From Oxynema aestuarii AP17 (GTDB taxonomy: Bacteria; Cyanobacteriota; Cyanobacteriia; Cyanobacteriales; Laspinemataceae), in the NCBI RefSeq assembly GCF_012295525.1, contig NZ_CP051167.1, positions 1,116,001-1,180,000 of the forward strand: DNA of 64,000 nt, given 5' to 3'. The translations under genes were made by a program, and so were the position numbers. Shown piece after piece: positions 52,223 through 61,376 of this stretch; the first letter of the stretch is position 1; the number at the start of each line of letters is the position of its first letter. A model generated the notes under the pieces. The model had not been told where the DNA came from. It ran no database searches and saw only the letters and a program-made list of their open reading frames with translations.

Positions 52223-54604
52223 GTGTCTCAGTCCGATCGCCCCTGGCAAATCGAATCCCCGGTCGAAGTGCCGGATCGATTTCTCGATGCCGTCCGCAAG
52301 TACGTTCCGGGATGTTCGGGACGCTACGCGGCTCAACTGCTGTGGCAACGCGGGATTCGCGACTTGCCCGCCTTGGCTCAATTTCTCGACCCCAAACAGT
52401 ACGCCCCGTCCGATCCATTTGCCTTTGGCGAGGAAATGCACCGGGCGATCGATCGCCTCCAGCTTGCCCGAGAACGGGGTGAAAAGGTCGCCATTTGGGG
52501 GGATTTCGACGCCGACGGGGTGACGGCGACCAGCGTGTTATGGGACGGTTTGGGTCAGTTTTTCGATCGCCCTTCCCAGCTTTCCTACTACATCCCCAAC
52601 CGTTTGAGCGAATCTCACGGTCTCAACGAAGCGGGGATCGAGCGCTTGGCGCGATCGGGGGTGACACTGATCGTCACGTGCGATACGGGCAGTACCAACC
52701 TCGCCGAAATTGAACGGGGGAACGAACGGGGAATCGATACGATCGTCACTGACCATCACACGTTGTTGCCCGATCGCCCGCCCGTCGTCGCCCTGATCAA
52801 TCCGCGATCGCTCCCGGCGGACAGTCCACTCGCCACCCTCTCCGGTGTCGCCGTCGCCTATAAGTTGGTCGAAGCACTTTATCTAACTCTGCCGGAAGTC
52901 CCCCAAGATTCGTTAGAAACGTTGTTAGATTTAGTGGCGATCGGATTGATTGCGGATTTGGTCGAATTGCGCGGCGATTGCCGTTATCTGGCGCAAGTGG
53001 GCATCGAACGGCTGCACCGAGAGTATAAAAAACCGGAAGGCGATCGCCACCGTCCGGGAATCGGTTATTTACTGGACTTGTGCAACCGCAACGGCGATCG
53101 CCCCACGGATATTTCTTTCGGAATCGGTCCGCGCATCAATGCGGTCAGTCGCATTCGAGGGGATGCGTCGTTTTGCGTGGAACTGCTCACCAGTCGCGAC
53201 CGCCAACGCACTCGCGAACTGGCGGAAGAAACGGAGTTAGCCAATACGCGGCGCAAGCAATTGCAGCAAGATACCCTCAAGCAGGTCTCGAAAAAACTCG
53301 AACGGGTGGATTTGTCTACGACGACGGCGATCGCGATCGCGGACGAACAATGGCCCGCCGGGGTGCTCGGATTGGTGGCGGGACAGGTGGCCCAAGAATA
53401 CGGCAAACCGACGATTTTACTGCGCGTCGATCCGGACCGGGGCGATCGGGCGGTGAGATTTGCCCGAGGGTCGGCGCGATCGGTCGATCGCATCGACCTT
53501 TACGAATTGGTTCGCAAACAAGCGCATCTATTGCATCGTTTTGGCGGTCATCCCTACGCGGCGGGGTTGAGTTTGGCGGTGGAAAATTTTCCGTTATTTC
53601 AAGAAGGGATCGATCGCGAACTACGGGAGCAGTTTGGGAAGAATGAGGCGATCGCCGCCTCGGGAATTCCGGTGGATTTAATCTGTACCGTGGCGGAGTT
53701 GGGGAAAGATTTATTTCAAGAACTGAGACTGTTGGAACCCTGCGGGATGGGCAATCCCGTCCCGCAATTACTGATCGAAAATTGTTGGTTTAAACATGTT
53801 TGGAATAAAAATATTAAAGATTTAAAAGGGAATAAAATTAAATATATCAAGACTGAGTTTAAAATTTGCGACGAAACGGCGCCGCAGGGCTTTCCGGGGC
53901 TATGGTGGGGACATTACAAAGAGGAAATTCCGGAAACGCGCTGCGACGCGATCGTCGAACTCGATTTCAATGCTTATAAGAAAGAATATCAAGTGAGAAT
54001 CGTAGCCTTGCGCGCGGCGCGAGCGGGATCGTCCGGCGGCGCTACGACCAGGAATTTGAAGATCCTGGACTGGCGCGATCGCCCGCAAGGGGAACGAGAC
54101 GCACAGGGCGATCGCGCCGTGGTTTTGCGCGAGTGTCCCAAAAGTTGGGACGAGGTGCAATTCTGGTGTCACGAGGCGTGGCGGTCGGGCCGACCGTTGG
54201 CGATCGCCTACGACCCGCCGGATTTACTCGACGCGATCGAGGTCTGGACTGAGGCGATCGACCGGGCTGAGGATCTCAGTCGCACCGGGGAACGGGTCGG
54301 ACGCAAAGACTTGTGTGAGATACTAGGGATCGGCGATCGGACGATTGATTTATACTTAGAAGCTCTCCGTCACCTGGGGTTCGAGATCGTCTCTCAACAT
54401 CCCCAGGTGCAGTTACGGCGGAGTTTGCGCCCGATCTCGGATGCCGTCGGCGATCTGGAGCGGACTCGGGCTCGTTTTCTCGCCGCCGTTCGCGAAGAAC
54501 AGTTTCATCGGCAGTATTTTTATTCGGTTTCGGTCGCTACATTGCAAGCCCATGGGGCGGCGATCGTCGCCTCGGCGGAGGAGGGCTTGGAAACGAACCT
54601 GTAG
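52223..54604 (+). CDS. recJ: Single-stranded-DNA-specific exonuclease RecJ
   Basis: 793 residues, GTG start. DHH phosphoesterase: WGDFDADGVTA (D94, D96, D98), VTCDTGS, VTDHHTLL, and the DHHA1 block HRFGGHPYAAGLSL. It degrades 5' ends of ssDNA in recombination and mismatch repair. The length is above the usual ~570 residues because of a C-terminal extension of ~200 residues typical of cyanobacterial RecJ (RVGRKDLCEILGIGDRTIDL, HTH-like). A Lys/Asn-rich stretch near 53810-53850 is locally AT-rich. Confidence 0.95.
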   Translation: MSQSDRPWQIESPVEVPDRFLDAVRKYVPGCSGRYAAQLLWQRGIRDLPALAQFLDPKQYAPSDPFAFGEEMHRAIDRLQLARERGEKVAIWGDFDADGVTATSVLWDGLGQFFDRPSQLSYYIPNRLSESHGLNEAGIERLARSGVTLIVTCDTGSTNLAEIERGNERGIDTIVTDHHTLLPDRPPVVALINPRSLPADSPLATLSGVAVAYKLVEALYLTLPEVPQDSLETLLDLVAIGLIADLVELRGDCRYLAQVGIERLHREYKKPEGDRHRPGIGYLLDLCNRNGDRPTDISFGIGPRINAVSRIRGDASFCVELLTSRDRQRTRELAEETELANTRRKQLQQDTLKQVSKKLERVDLSTTTAIAIADEQWPAGVLGLVAGQVAQEYGKPTILLRVDPDRGDRAVRFARGSARSVDRIDLYELVRKQAHLLHRFGGHPYAAGLSLAVENFPLFQEGIDRELREQFGKNEAIAASGIPVDLICTVAELGKDLFQELRLLEPCGMGNPVPQLLIENCWFKHVWNKNIKDLKGNKIKYIKTEFKICDETAPQGFPGLWWGHYKEEIPETRCDAIVELDFNAYKKEYQVRIVALRAARAGSSGGATTRNLKILDWRDRPQGERDAQGDRAVVLRECPKSWDEVQFWCHEAWRSGRPLAIAYDPPDLLDAIEVWTEAIDRAEDLSRTGERVGRKDLCEILGIGDRTIDLYLEALRHLGFEIVSQHPQVQLRRSLRPISDAVGDLERTRARFLAAVREEQFHRQYFYSVSVATLQAHGAAIVASAEEGLETNL

Positions 54605-54684
54605 GCAGGTTCGATGCCCCGATCGTTGGCAAATGCTTTAACCTTTTAGACAAAAATGCTGCTCATGTAAGTTATCTTGTCTTC

Positions 54685-54858
54685 ATGCTAACCATGACTT
54701 ACGAATACAAATTACAACCCACCGCCGAACAGATGGCCGCGATCGAGAAAACTCTAGACATGTGCCGTTCGGTTTGGAACTTTGCGCTCGGACAGCGTAA
54801 AGATTGGTGTAACTCTCGTAAGTCTCCCATTCATGCTGGCTCGATTCAGTCTGAATAA
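54685..54858 (+). pseudogene. tnpB remnant, N-terminal 57 residues
   Basis: MLTMTYEYKLQPTAEQMAAI, then CRSVWNFALGQRKDWCNSRK and SPIHAGSIQSE before TAA. It lines up with the N-terminus of the 27325-28602 copy (SRKSPVNACSIRQEFILPAD). After the stop a few codons still match (MIAADEAE versus FILPADEP). The rest of the gene is gone and the right-end hairpin follows within 50 bp. Confidence 0.88.
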
Positions 54859-54908
54859 ATGATTGCGGCTGACGAAGCAGAAAACCAGTATTGCGAGGGA
54901 CCTCGAAT

Positions 54909-54964
54909 CCCCCACTTGAAAGACATCAAGCGTAGCGAGATGACTAAAGTGAGGGAGGGTGTCA
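54909..54964 (+). repeat. Right-end hairpin of the deleted element
   Basis: CCCCCACTT and AAGTGAGGG (one mismatch) followed by AGGGTGTCA, matching the AGGATGTCA tails of the intact elements. Its last three bases are the stop codon of the next gene read on the minus strand. Confidence 0.7.
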
Positions 54965-56677
54965 ATCGATCGGCAAAACGGTGCCTGTAAAGCCGTTTTT
55001 CTTCAATAATGAGAGCATTTCATCGACTTTATCTTGGGTGGCGAAAGCCCCCACTTGCATGACCAAACGACCGTTAATCCGGGTACGGAAGGCATCGGGA
55101 ACGATCCGTCGGATGCGGGCGTGGTCGCGATCGCTGGTCGTATTGACGATCACCCGGTAACGCAATCCCAAGGCGGCGGCGCGATCGGGCGGCGGCGGCG
55201 GACTGCCAGAACCCTGGGGATTTTGGGAAACTACGACTTGGGGAACCCCACCCCCTCCATTACCCAACGGGGCATTCGGATCCGGGACGGGCAACAGAAC
55301 GGGTAAGGTATCCCCCGGTTGGTTGCCAATGCGTGGGTTAGAGGTCGAAGCAGACTGCCCAGTAGGCGCGGGCGATTCTCCTCTGGAAACGCTTGGCGAT
55401 CGCCCGTCCGGCGGCGGAACCGGGATCTCGATGGGCGCACCGGGACGGGGAACCGGGATCTCTCGGGTCGGTTCGGGCTCCGGTGCGGGGGTATTGGTTG
55501 TTGTCGGCGACGGAAACGGACGAGTTGCGGGCTTCACCGTGTTCGCACTGCCGCGATTTAACGGCGGTAGGCGGCGCTGAGGATTGCTAGCGACAGTCTG
55601 AGGGTTCGGATCGACGACACCGCGTAAATCTAACCGTCCGACGGTGCGATCGCTCGCCAATTGATTGCCAAAGGCAGGAATAATCTGTTTTGAAGCTTCC
55701 GCATTAATATCGTACTGCCCGTTATTGCGAAACACGTTGCCCCCCGGTTCTTCGGCAGTTCCTAAATCCGGCAGGGCATTGGAAATCGTCACCACCCCAC
55801 TTTGCTGGTTGCGTTCGAGTTCGTTATTTCGCAAAATCGGTCGCGCTTCCCCCTGTACCAAGATGCCATCCCGATTCCACACCAAGCGATTGCCAATTAA
55901 AATCGGAGCCGATTTTTGAGCGACGTTAATCCCAAATCCGGTTCTTTCAAATAAATTATCTCGAATCTCCGGTCTGGCGCTTCCGTAGATCGTTATTCCA
56001 TTCGCCCCATTGCGGATAAAATGATTGTCTTCAATCTTTCCCCGCCCGTCTCCCACGACGGAAATCCCATCGTGGGTACTTTCCGTAAACGTATTGCGGG
56101 TCACCGTCGGCGCCGTCGATTCGATCCACACCCCATATCCCCGGCGGTTGGGATTGGTCACCGTTACCCCCGTCAGCGTTGACCCATCCCCCGCTAAAAT
56201 CGTCGCATCCTGGCGCGCGAAACTCGGACTGAGAAAATCCCCGCCCCCGCGAATGACGATCCCGCGACCTCGATTGTCGGGATTGCCTTGTAAGGTCATT
56301 CCCGGTTTGAGCATCAGGGGAAAACTTTCGCCTGTCTCGGCGCTGTAGGTTCCCGGGGCGAGGACGATCGCGCTATTGGTTTTCGCCACCCGCAAAGCGC
56401 GCGTAATCGTTTTAAACGGTTGACTCTCGCTCCCGTTTCCGGTGCTGTCATTGCCGTCGGTCGCGCTGACAAAGATTCTCTGAGCCTCGGTGTTTTGCTT
56501 GATTCGATCGTTTTGGGCCAGGGATGGCGCACTGGGTTCGGCGAGGGTCGCCGGGGTATAAAGACTGCTGGCGAGGGCTGCACTCAGAACGACCAGGGTG
56601 GCGATTCTCCCGTGCAGACGCTTCGCGAACGCGCTTTGGGAATGACGGGGCTGTTGGGGGGTGGATGTGGAATACAT
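54962..56677 (-). CDS. Secreted DUF1565 beta-helix protein with SPOR-like C-terminus
   Basis: 571 residues; AAGGAG lies 8 nt before the ATG. N-terminal hydrophobic signal (RIATLVVLSAALASSLYTPA). DUF1565 region (VSATDGNDSTGNGSESQPFK, TITRALRVAK) starts a right-handed parallel beta-helix with repeated NxF/NxI rungs (RDNLFERTGFGINV, GNRLVWNRDGILVQG). A long Pro-rich linker leads to a C-terminal SPOR-like domain (LVMQVGAFATQDKVDEMLSL) that may bind denuded peptidoglycan. Probably a cell-surface protein. Its stop codon lies in the right end of an IS remnant, so the native C-terminus may have been slightly changed. Confidence 0.88.
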   Translation of the reverse strand: MYSTSTPQQPRHSQSAFAKRLHGRIATLVVLSAALASSLYTPATLAEPSAPSLAQNDRIKQNTEAQRIFVSATDGNDSTGNGSESQPFKTITRALRVAKTNSAIVLAPGTYSAETGESFPLMLKPGMTLQGNPDNRGRGIVIRGGGDFLSPSFARQDATILAGDGSTLTGVTVTNPNRRGYGVWIESTAPTVTRNTFTESTHDGISVVGDGRGKIEDNHFIRNGANGITIYGSARPEIRDNLFERTGFGINVAQKSAPILIGNRLVWNRDGILVQGEARPILRNNELERNQQSGVVTISNALPDLGTAEEPGGNVFRNNGQYDINAEASKQIIPAFGNQLASDRTVGRLDLRGVVDPNPQTVASNPQRRLPPLNRGSANTVKPATRPFPSPTTTNTPAPEPEPTREIPVPRPGAPIEIPVPPPDGRSPSVSRGESPAPTGQSASTSNPRIGNQPGDTLPVLLPVPDPNAPLGNGGGGVPQVVVSQNPQGSGSPPPPPDRAAALGLRYRVIVNTTSDRDHARIRRIVPDAFRTRINGRLVMQVGAFATQDKVDEMLSLLKKNGFTGTVLPID

Positions 56678-57601
56678 GACCTTTGCTCCTTGGGGCTTTA
56701 GGCGCTATTCGATTTCCAATTTTAGTGGTTGGCTACTCCCTGCGGAAACTCCCCGATCGCTTCCCCGAGTTAGGATTTCGGAGGAACAGAAGGCGATCGG
56801 GGTAGATTCAATGCTGGAGAATTGCTCTACAAACGGGTTTGGGGAAAGCGGATCGGTCTGTTTAATATCTTTTTTAGATCGTTTTTACAAAGAATTTTAC
56901 GATTGAGGTCGAACATTTTCTATCTTTTCGATGGCTGGACAGAGCAGCGATCGCCGATGTTGTTAAGGTTGAAGTTAGGGAGGCGCGATCGGTCAATTCC
57001 CCCTGGGTGAAGAATTTGAGCGATTTTGTTTGCAGTCGTTCCTGGCTTTTCAGGGTCGTCATTCCACAAACCGGAAGAAGTTTCGCCGATTTGAAAGGGA
57101 TTGTTTTCAACCGTCCAAAGAATTTGTAGATCCCTAATCTTCTAGAAAATTGATGCCTTGGACCGGAACCCATCCGTTTTTTGCCAACTTGTAAAATTCC
57201 TTTCCAACTGACACGACTCTATACATTTTCCGTCGATTTGCGATTTCAAAGGCGATTTTTGTGAGACTTTGTCGATCTTCAATGATTTATACTTGTGTTC
57301 GGTCGATGCTCTCCTCAGCCATCGCCCGGATCGGACGGCGATCGATCGAGAATCCACCCACAGCTTAAGAACCGATGGATAGAGAATCGCGATCGACTGC
57401 GAACTCTCAAAAAAAATCTAAAAATCCTCAACCGCAATTCAACAAGAAGCGCAGGATTCCCCGCTTGAATCAAAGATTGGAAGCGAGGGAGGAATGCACG
57501 GCAGATTGAGGGGGACTCTACGAGAAGCCACTTCGCGTCTACGACGCCCTCAAAGCTGCCAATCTGCTATAATCAGAGCTGAAAAACAGCACTTTCTGGC
57601 A
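56678..57601. other. Gene-free stretch with IS debris
   Basis: 924 bp upstream of the DUF1565 gene. The first 750 bp show no supported gene. From 57459 there is a right-end type hairpin, then a small inverted repeat resembling a left end (GCAGATTGAGGG and CCCTCA, near 57502-57560). Confidence 0.45.
57459..57498 (+). repeat. IS605-type right-end hairpin remnant
   Basis: CCCCGCTT and AAGCGAGGG with loop containing AATCAAAGATT, followed by AGGAATGCA. The layout matches the other right ends. No tnpB is left upstream. Confidence 0.6.
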
Positions 57602-57706
57602 ATGCCCCAAGTTCTCACAGTCTCTTGCAAGTTGGATCTGTCGCCGCAACAGGTTGAAAAACTCGATGCGGTGCTTTCCGCAACTCGCCTAGAGGCTCCG
57701 AGATGA
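57602..57706 (+). pseudogene. tnpB remnant, N-terminal 34 residues
   Basis: MPQVLTVSCKLDLSPQQVEK and LDAVLSATRLEAPR, then TGA. The TVSCKL...SPQQVEKLDA pattern is a typical TnpB N-terminus of another lineage. A hairpin right end follows at 57750. Confidence 0.75.
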
Positions 57707-57749
57707 TGTCTTACTCTTTGCACGATGTTGTCTTGCGGGCTACCTAAAC

Positions 57750-57781
57750 CCCCTCATCATTGCTAAGCAATAGATGAGGGG
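57750..57781 (+). repeat. Right-end hairpin of second remnant
   Basis: CCCCTCATC and GATGAGGGG, perfect 9 bp, with an inner ATTGC/GCAAT stem and a TAA loop. Confidence 0.65.
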
Positions 57782-57831
57782 TAGTTTACTTAAGATTCAG
57801 AGGCGGGAGTATCGAGCTTACAGAATTTGGA

Positions 57832-58965
57832 ATGAGTGACAAAGATAGTGGTCTCGAAAAACAATCGGCGCTGGTTTCGCTGAAAGCCCAGCCCGCCGTT
57901 CGCCGCATTTTAGATGCCAATTTAGACCGCGCTCGCGAAGGTCTGAGAATTATTGAGGAATGGTGCCGTTTTGGCTTAGAGAGCCAATCTCTGGCATCAG
58001 AATGCAAGCAATTGCGCCAAGAATTGGGCAGTTGGCACAGTCCGGAGTTACGCTCGGCCCGCAATACGTCCGGGGATCCCGGGACTAGCTTAACTCACGA
58101 ACAGGAAGAGGAGCGCGACAATCTCGCCGATGTTCTGACGGCGAATTTCTGCCGCATCGAAGAAGCGCTCAGGGTTTTGGAAGAGTACGGCAAGATCTAC
58201 AACCGTCAAATGGGGGCGTCGTTCAAGCAAATGCGCTATCGGGTCTACCAACTCGAAAGTGCTTTGCTCGCCTACGAACGGCAGCAGTTGTTAAAACAAG
58301 CGCGGCTGTATTTGGTGACTTCGCCGTCGGAGAATATTTATGCGATTGTCGAGGCGGCGCTGCAAGGGGGATTGACCTTGGTGCAGTATCGGGATAAGGA
58401 CTCGAACGATTGCGATCGCCTGCGGATGGCTCAAAAGCTCTGCCGACTCTGCCACGATTACAAGGCGTTGTTTATTATTAACGATCGCGTCGATCTGGCC
58501 CTGGCGGTGGAAGCGGACGGCGTGCATTTGGGACAGCAAGACGTTCCCCTGGCGCTGGCGCGCGAACTCCTCGGCCCCCATCGCATTATCGGGCGATCGA
58601 CGACCAATTCCGAGGAACTGCAGCGCGCGTTACTCGAAGGGGCGGACTATATCGGCGTCGGTCCGGTCTATCAAACGCCGACGAAAGCCGGAAAAACCCC
58701 GGCGGGTCTCGATTACGTCCGCTATGCGGCGGAAAATTCACCGATTCCGTGGTTTGCGATTGGCGGAATTGATATGAGCAATCTCAATGAGGTGATTTCC
58801 GGGGGAGCGGAACGGGTGGCGGTGGTGCGGGCGATCTGCGATGCGGAACAGCCGACTTTGGTCACTCAGTATTTTTTATCCCAACTCAATCGCATCGATA
58901 CACTGCGTGCTTACCAACAACGACATTCTCAATCCCATGGCCGATCGAATTACCTTGCAACTTAA
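57832..58965 (+). CDS. thiE: Thiamine-phosphate synthase, cyanobacterial long form
   Basis: 377 residues. It joins HMP-pyrophosphate and THZ-phosphate to thiamine phosphate. The C-terminal ~210 residues are the TIM-barrel ThiE: LTLVQYRDKDSND, LFIINDRVDLALAVEADGVH, LGQQDVPLALAR, GRSTTNSEELQRALLEGADY, IGVGPVYQTPTKAGKTPAGL and WFAIGGIDMSN. The N-terminal ~150 residues (ILDANLDRAREGLRIIEEWC) are the extra helical domain usual in cyanobacterial ThiE. It overlaps thiS by 29 bp, so the two are translated together. No TPP riboswitch is seen upstream, only IS debris. Confidence 0.96.
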   Translation: MSDKDSGLEKQSALVSLKAQPAVRRILDANLDRAREGLRIIEEWCRFGLESQSLASECKQLRQELGSWHSPELRSARNTSGDPGTSLTHEQEEERDNLADVLTANFCRIEEALRVLEEYGKIYNRQMGASFKQMRYRVYQLESALLAYERQQLLKQARLYLVTSPSENIYAIVEAALQGGLTLVQYRDKDSNDCDRLRMAQKLCRLCHDYKALFIINDRVDLALAVEADGVHLGQQDVPLALARELLGPHRIIGRSTTNSEELQRALLEGADYIGVGPVYQTPTKAGKTPAGLDYVRYAAENSPIPWFAIGGIDMSNLNEVISGGAERVAVVRAICDAEQPTLVTQYFLSQLNRIDTLRAYQQRHSQSHGRSNYLAT

Positions 58966-59149
58966 TGGTGAAAGCCACACCTGTCCGGCAGGTTTGAACG
59001 TGCCGCAATGCCTAGAACATCTCGGGTTCAATCCCCGCTTGGTGGCGTTGGAGTACAACGGCGAAATTCTCCACCGTCAGTTTTGGACGACGACGGAAAT
59101 CCGAGGGGGCGATCGCCTGGAAGTGGTTACGATTGTCGGGGGCGGTTGA
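58937..59149 (+). CDS. thiS: Sulphur carrier protein ThiS
   Basis: 70 residues, beta-grasp fold ending in the required Gly-Gly (VTIVGGG). The C-terminal Gly becomes a thiocarboxylate that gives sulphur for the thiazole ring. LNGESHTCPAGLNVPQCLEH and RGGDRLEVVTIVGGG are typical. The start codon is inside the end of thiE (29-bp overlap), in another frame. thiG is not in the window. Confidence 0.95.
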   Translation: MADRITLQLNGESHTCPAGLNVPQCLEHLGFNPRLVALEYNGEILHRQFWTTTEIRGGDRLEVVTIVGGG

Positions 59150-59373
59150 CGAGGGTTAAAAACAGGTTAGCTTTTGATCTGGGGGCGATCGCCCGTTTTT
59201 ACCCCCGTTTTTGAGGGAAGTACGGCTATCCCAACTCGATGGGCGATCCCCCTCGGGGGAGAGTGGCTTGAGAAAGCGATACATTAAAAGAAGGAGCGCA
59301 AAAGCTCGTGCAGATGCTCGGGCGATCCGCTCGCAGCCTGTCAATCTCTCGCCAATCAACTCATTGGTTTTGT

Positions 59374-60336
59374 ATGTATAGAAAATTCCGTTCGTCAATC
59401 AAACCCTTTTTCAAAACTCTCGCCGTCGTGTTTCTGGCGATCGTCCTGGTCTTCAGCCAAGTGGACGGCGCCCTAGCCGCACGGACGGGCGGTCGCATCG
59501 GGGGCGGTTCGTTCAGAGCACCCGGTCGCAGCTTTTCACCGCCGACTCGCACTTACCAACGTCCCGGCGGTGGCGGCTATTATCCCGGTGGTGGCTTTGG
59601 CTTCCCCTTCCTGCTGCCGTTCTTCGGTTTTGGCGGCGGGTTCGGCGGACTGTTTACGATTTTGATTTTTATCGCGATCGCCAATTTCCTCGTCCGCAGT
59701 TTCCGTCAAATCGGTGAGGAACGCGAAGTCGAAAACAATACCAATCCCACCGTTTCCGTCGCCGAAGTCCAAGTCGGATTGCTCGCCGAAGCGCGCGAGT
59801 TGCAAGAAGAACTCGACAACCTCGCCGCTACGGCGGACACGTCGAGCGATCGCGGACGAGCCCAAGTCCTGCAAGAAGCGACTCTCGCCCTCTTGCGCCA
59901 TCCGGAATATTGGGTTTACGGCGCTTCTACCTCGGACAAAACCCGCTTGAATGCGGCGGAAGCTAAATTTAACCAACTAGCCCTCGCAGAGCGATCGAAA
60001 GTCCAGGAAGAAACGCTCTCGAACGTCAACAACCAACGGCGCGATACTCAAAGTTCCAGTCTGGCGAATCGTCAGAAGGGCGAACTCGCAGAAAATAACT
60101 TGATGGACGGCCCGGGAGAGTATATCGTCGTTACCCTGATTGTCGGTACTCTCGGCGATCTGTCCCTGCCGAAAATTCAAGGCAGCGACGACTTGCGCCA
60201 AGCCTTGCGTCAAATCGGTGGAATTTCGAGCGAGCAACTGCTGGCATTTGAGGTGCTGTGGGCGCCGCAAGCGAAAGGGGATACCCTCACTTCCGATGAC
60301 GTGATGGCGGTTTATCCTAATTTGAGTTTGGTTTAA
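59374..60336 (+). CDS. DUF1517 membrane protein
   Basis: 320 residues from the ATG at 59374 (MYRKFRSSIKPFFKTLAVVF). A signal-like segment is followed by a Gly/Arg/Tyr-rich stretch, then a second membrane segment (LFTILIFIAIANFLVRSF). The soluble C-terminal DUF1517 domain has VQVGLLAEARELQEELDNLA, EATLALLRHPEYWVYGAST and GEYIVVTLIVGTLGDLSLP. The family is common to cyanobacteria and chloroplasts and of unknown function. Membrane-anchored, probably thylakoid or plasma membrane. Confidence 0.88.
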   Translation: MYRKFRSSIKPFFKTLAVVFLAIVLVFSQVDGALAARTGGRIGGGSFRAPGRSFSPPTRTYQRPGGGGYYPGGGFGFPFLLPFFGFGGGFGGLFTILIFIAIANFLVRSFRQIGEEREVENNTNPTVSVAEVQVGLLAEARELQEELDNLAATADTSSDRGRAQVLQEATLALLRHPEYWVYGASTSDKTRLNAAEAKFNQLALAERSKVQEETLSNVNNQRRDTQSSSLANRQKGELAENNLMDGPGEYIVVTLIVGTLGDLSLPKIQGSDDLRQALRQIGGISSEQLLAFEVLWAPQAKGDTLTSDDVMAVYPNLSLV

Positions 60337-60495
60337 CTACATGGGAGCTTCGGGGGGCGTTCCGCGTGGAATGCCTCTCGGGCGATCGAAGGGGATTGTA
60401 TTTCACTGTTGAATTGGGGATTTAGATTCCTTCCCTATTTCTCTCATTTTCTCTTACTCTTTATCAAAAAAAAGATCGAGTCAACCGAATTTAGG

Positions 60496-61056
60496 ATGAC
60501 AAGCACTCAACCCGTTCGTTGGACGATCGCCGATCTCGAACTCTTTCCAGAGGATGGGAAACGCTATGAAATTATTGATGGAGACCTCATTGTGACCAGA
60601 GCACCACACTGGAAACATCAAGAGGTTGTCGGCAATGTTTATGCTCAGTTAAAAGCTTGGTCTCGTCAGACAGGTTTGGGAAGAACGGCGATCGCCCCCG
60701 GAATTATTTTTTCAGCAACAGATAGTGTAATTCCCGATGTAGTTTGGGCCAGCGATCGGCGATTGGAAAACTGCCTAGATGAATTGGGCCACTTAACTGA
60801 TGCCCCCGAGTTAGTCGTTGAGGTACTATCAAAAAGCCCTAAAGATCGACAACGGGATTTAGAATTAAAGCTAAAACTGTATTCAACCCAAGGCGTGCAG
60901 GAATATTGGATTTGCGATTATCAAAACATCGAAATTAAAGTTTATCGGCGCGAAGGGGGAATGCTCAAATTAGTCGTGACCTTGTTTGAACAAGATACGC
61001 TGACCACTCCTCTTTTGTCTGGATTTAGTTGTTTGGTGGTGGATGTATTTAGTTAA
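60496..61056 (+). CDS. Uma2-family (DUF820) restriction-like endonuclease
   Basis: 186 residues from the ATG at 60496. PD-(D/E)XK fold: WTIADLELFPEDGKRYEIID, DSVIPDVVWAS (Asp), PELVVEVLSKSPKDRQRDLE (E-x-L, then K in LELKLKLY). The family is massively expanded in cyanobacteria and often linked to mobile elements. The biological role is not settled. The stop codon directly abuts a MITE. Confidence 0.93.
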   Translation: MTSTQPVRWTIADLELFPEDGKRYEIIDGDLIVTRAPHWKHQEVVGNVYAQLKAWSRQTGLGRTAIAPGIIFSATDSVIPDVVWASDRRLENCLDELGHLTDAPELVVEVLSKSPKDRQRDLELKLKLYSTQGVQEYWICDYQNIEIKVYRREGGMLKLVVTLFEQDTLTTPLLSGFSCLVVDVFS

Positions 61057-61164
61057 CTATAGCATTCCTAAATCAGTCGAGTCAGGGCGATCCACCTGAA
61101 ACCCCTGGGAGTGGGAGCATCTTGCTCCCTACATAGGTTACAAATCATTTAGGATTGCTATAGT
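61056..61164. mobile_element. MITE-like element, ~109 bp
   Basis: Imperfect terminal inverted repeats, ACTATAGCATTCCTAAAT (left) and ATTTAGGATTGCTATAGT (right, 61147-61164). Inside is a small hairpin, GGGAGCATCTTGCTCCC. No coding capacity. It begins at the last base of the Uma2 stop codon. Confidence 0.8.
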
Positions 61165-61376
61165 AGGGTAGGCAAAAAATTGCCCGCCCTAACCGCGATC
61201 GAGGATAGCGGAAGGCCGATCGCCTCGACTGGCATTACCTTGTATCCCAACTCCCCTAAATTGGAAAAAGCGATCGCGGCGACACGCGAATGAGCCTCGG
61301 GTACGTTAAAATTATTAAGTTATTTGAAACGAACGCCCAATCTCAATCAACATCTGGTATTTAACCTCCACGCAAT

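Noticed and set aside
57782-57831. TPP riboswitch before thiE
   Set aside because: The short space between IS debris and the start shows no thi-box (CUGAGA and related) elements.
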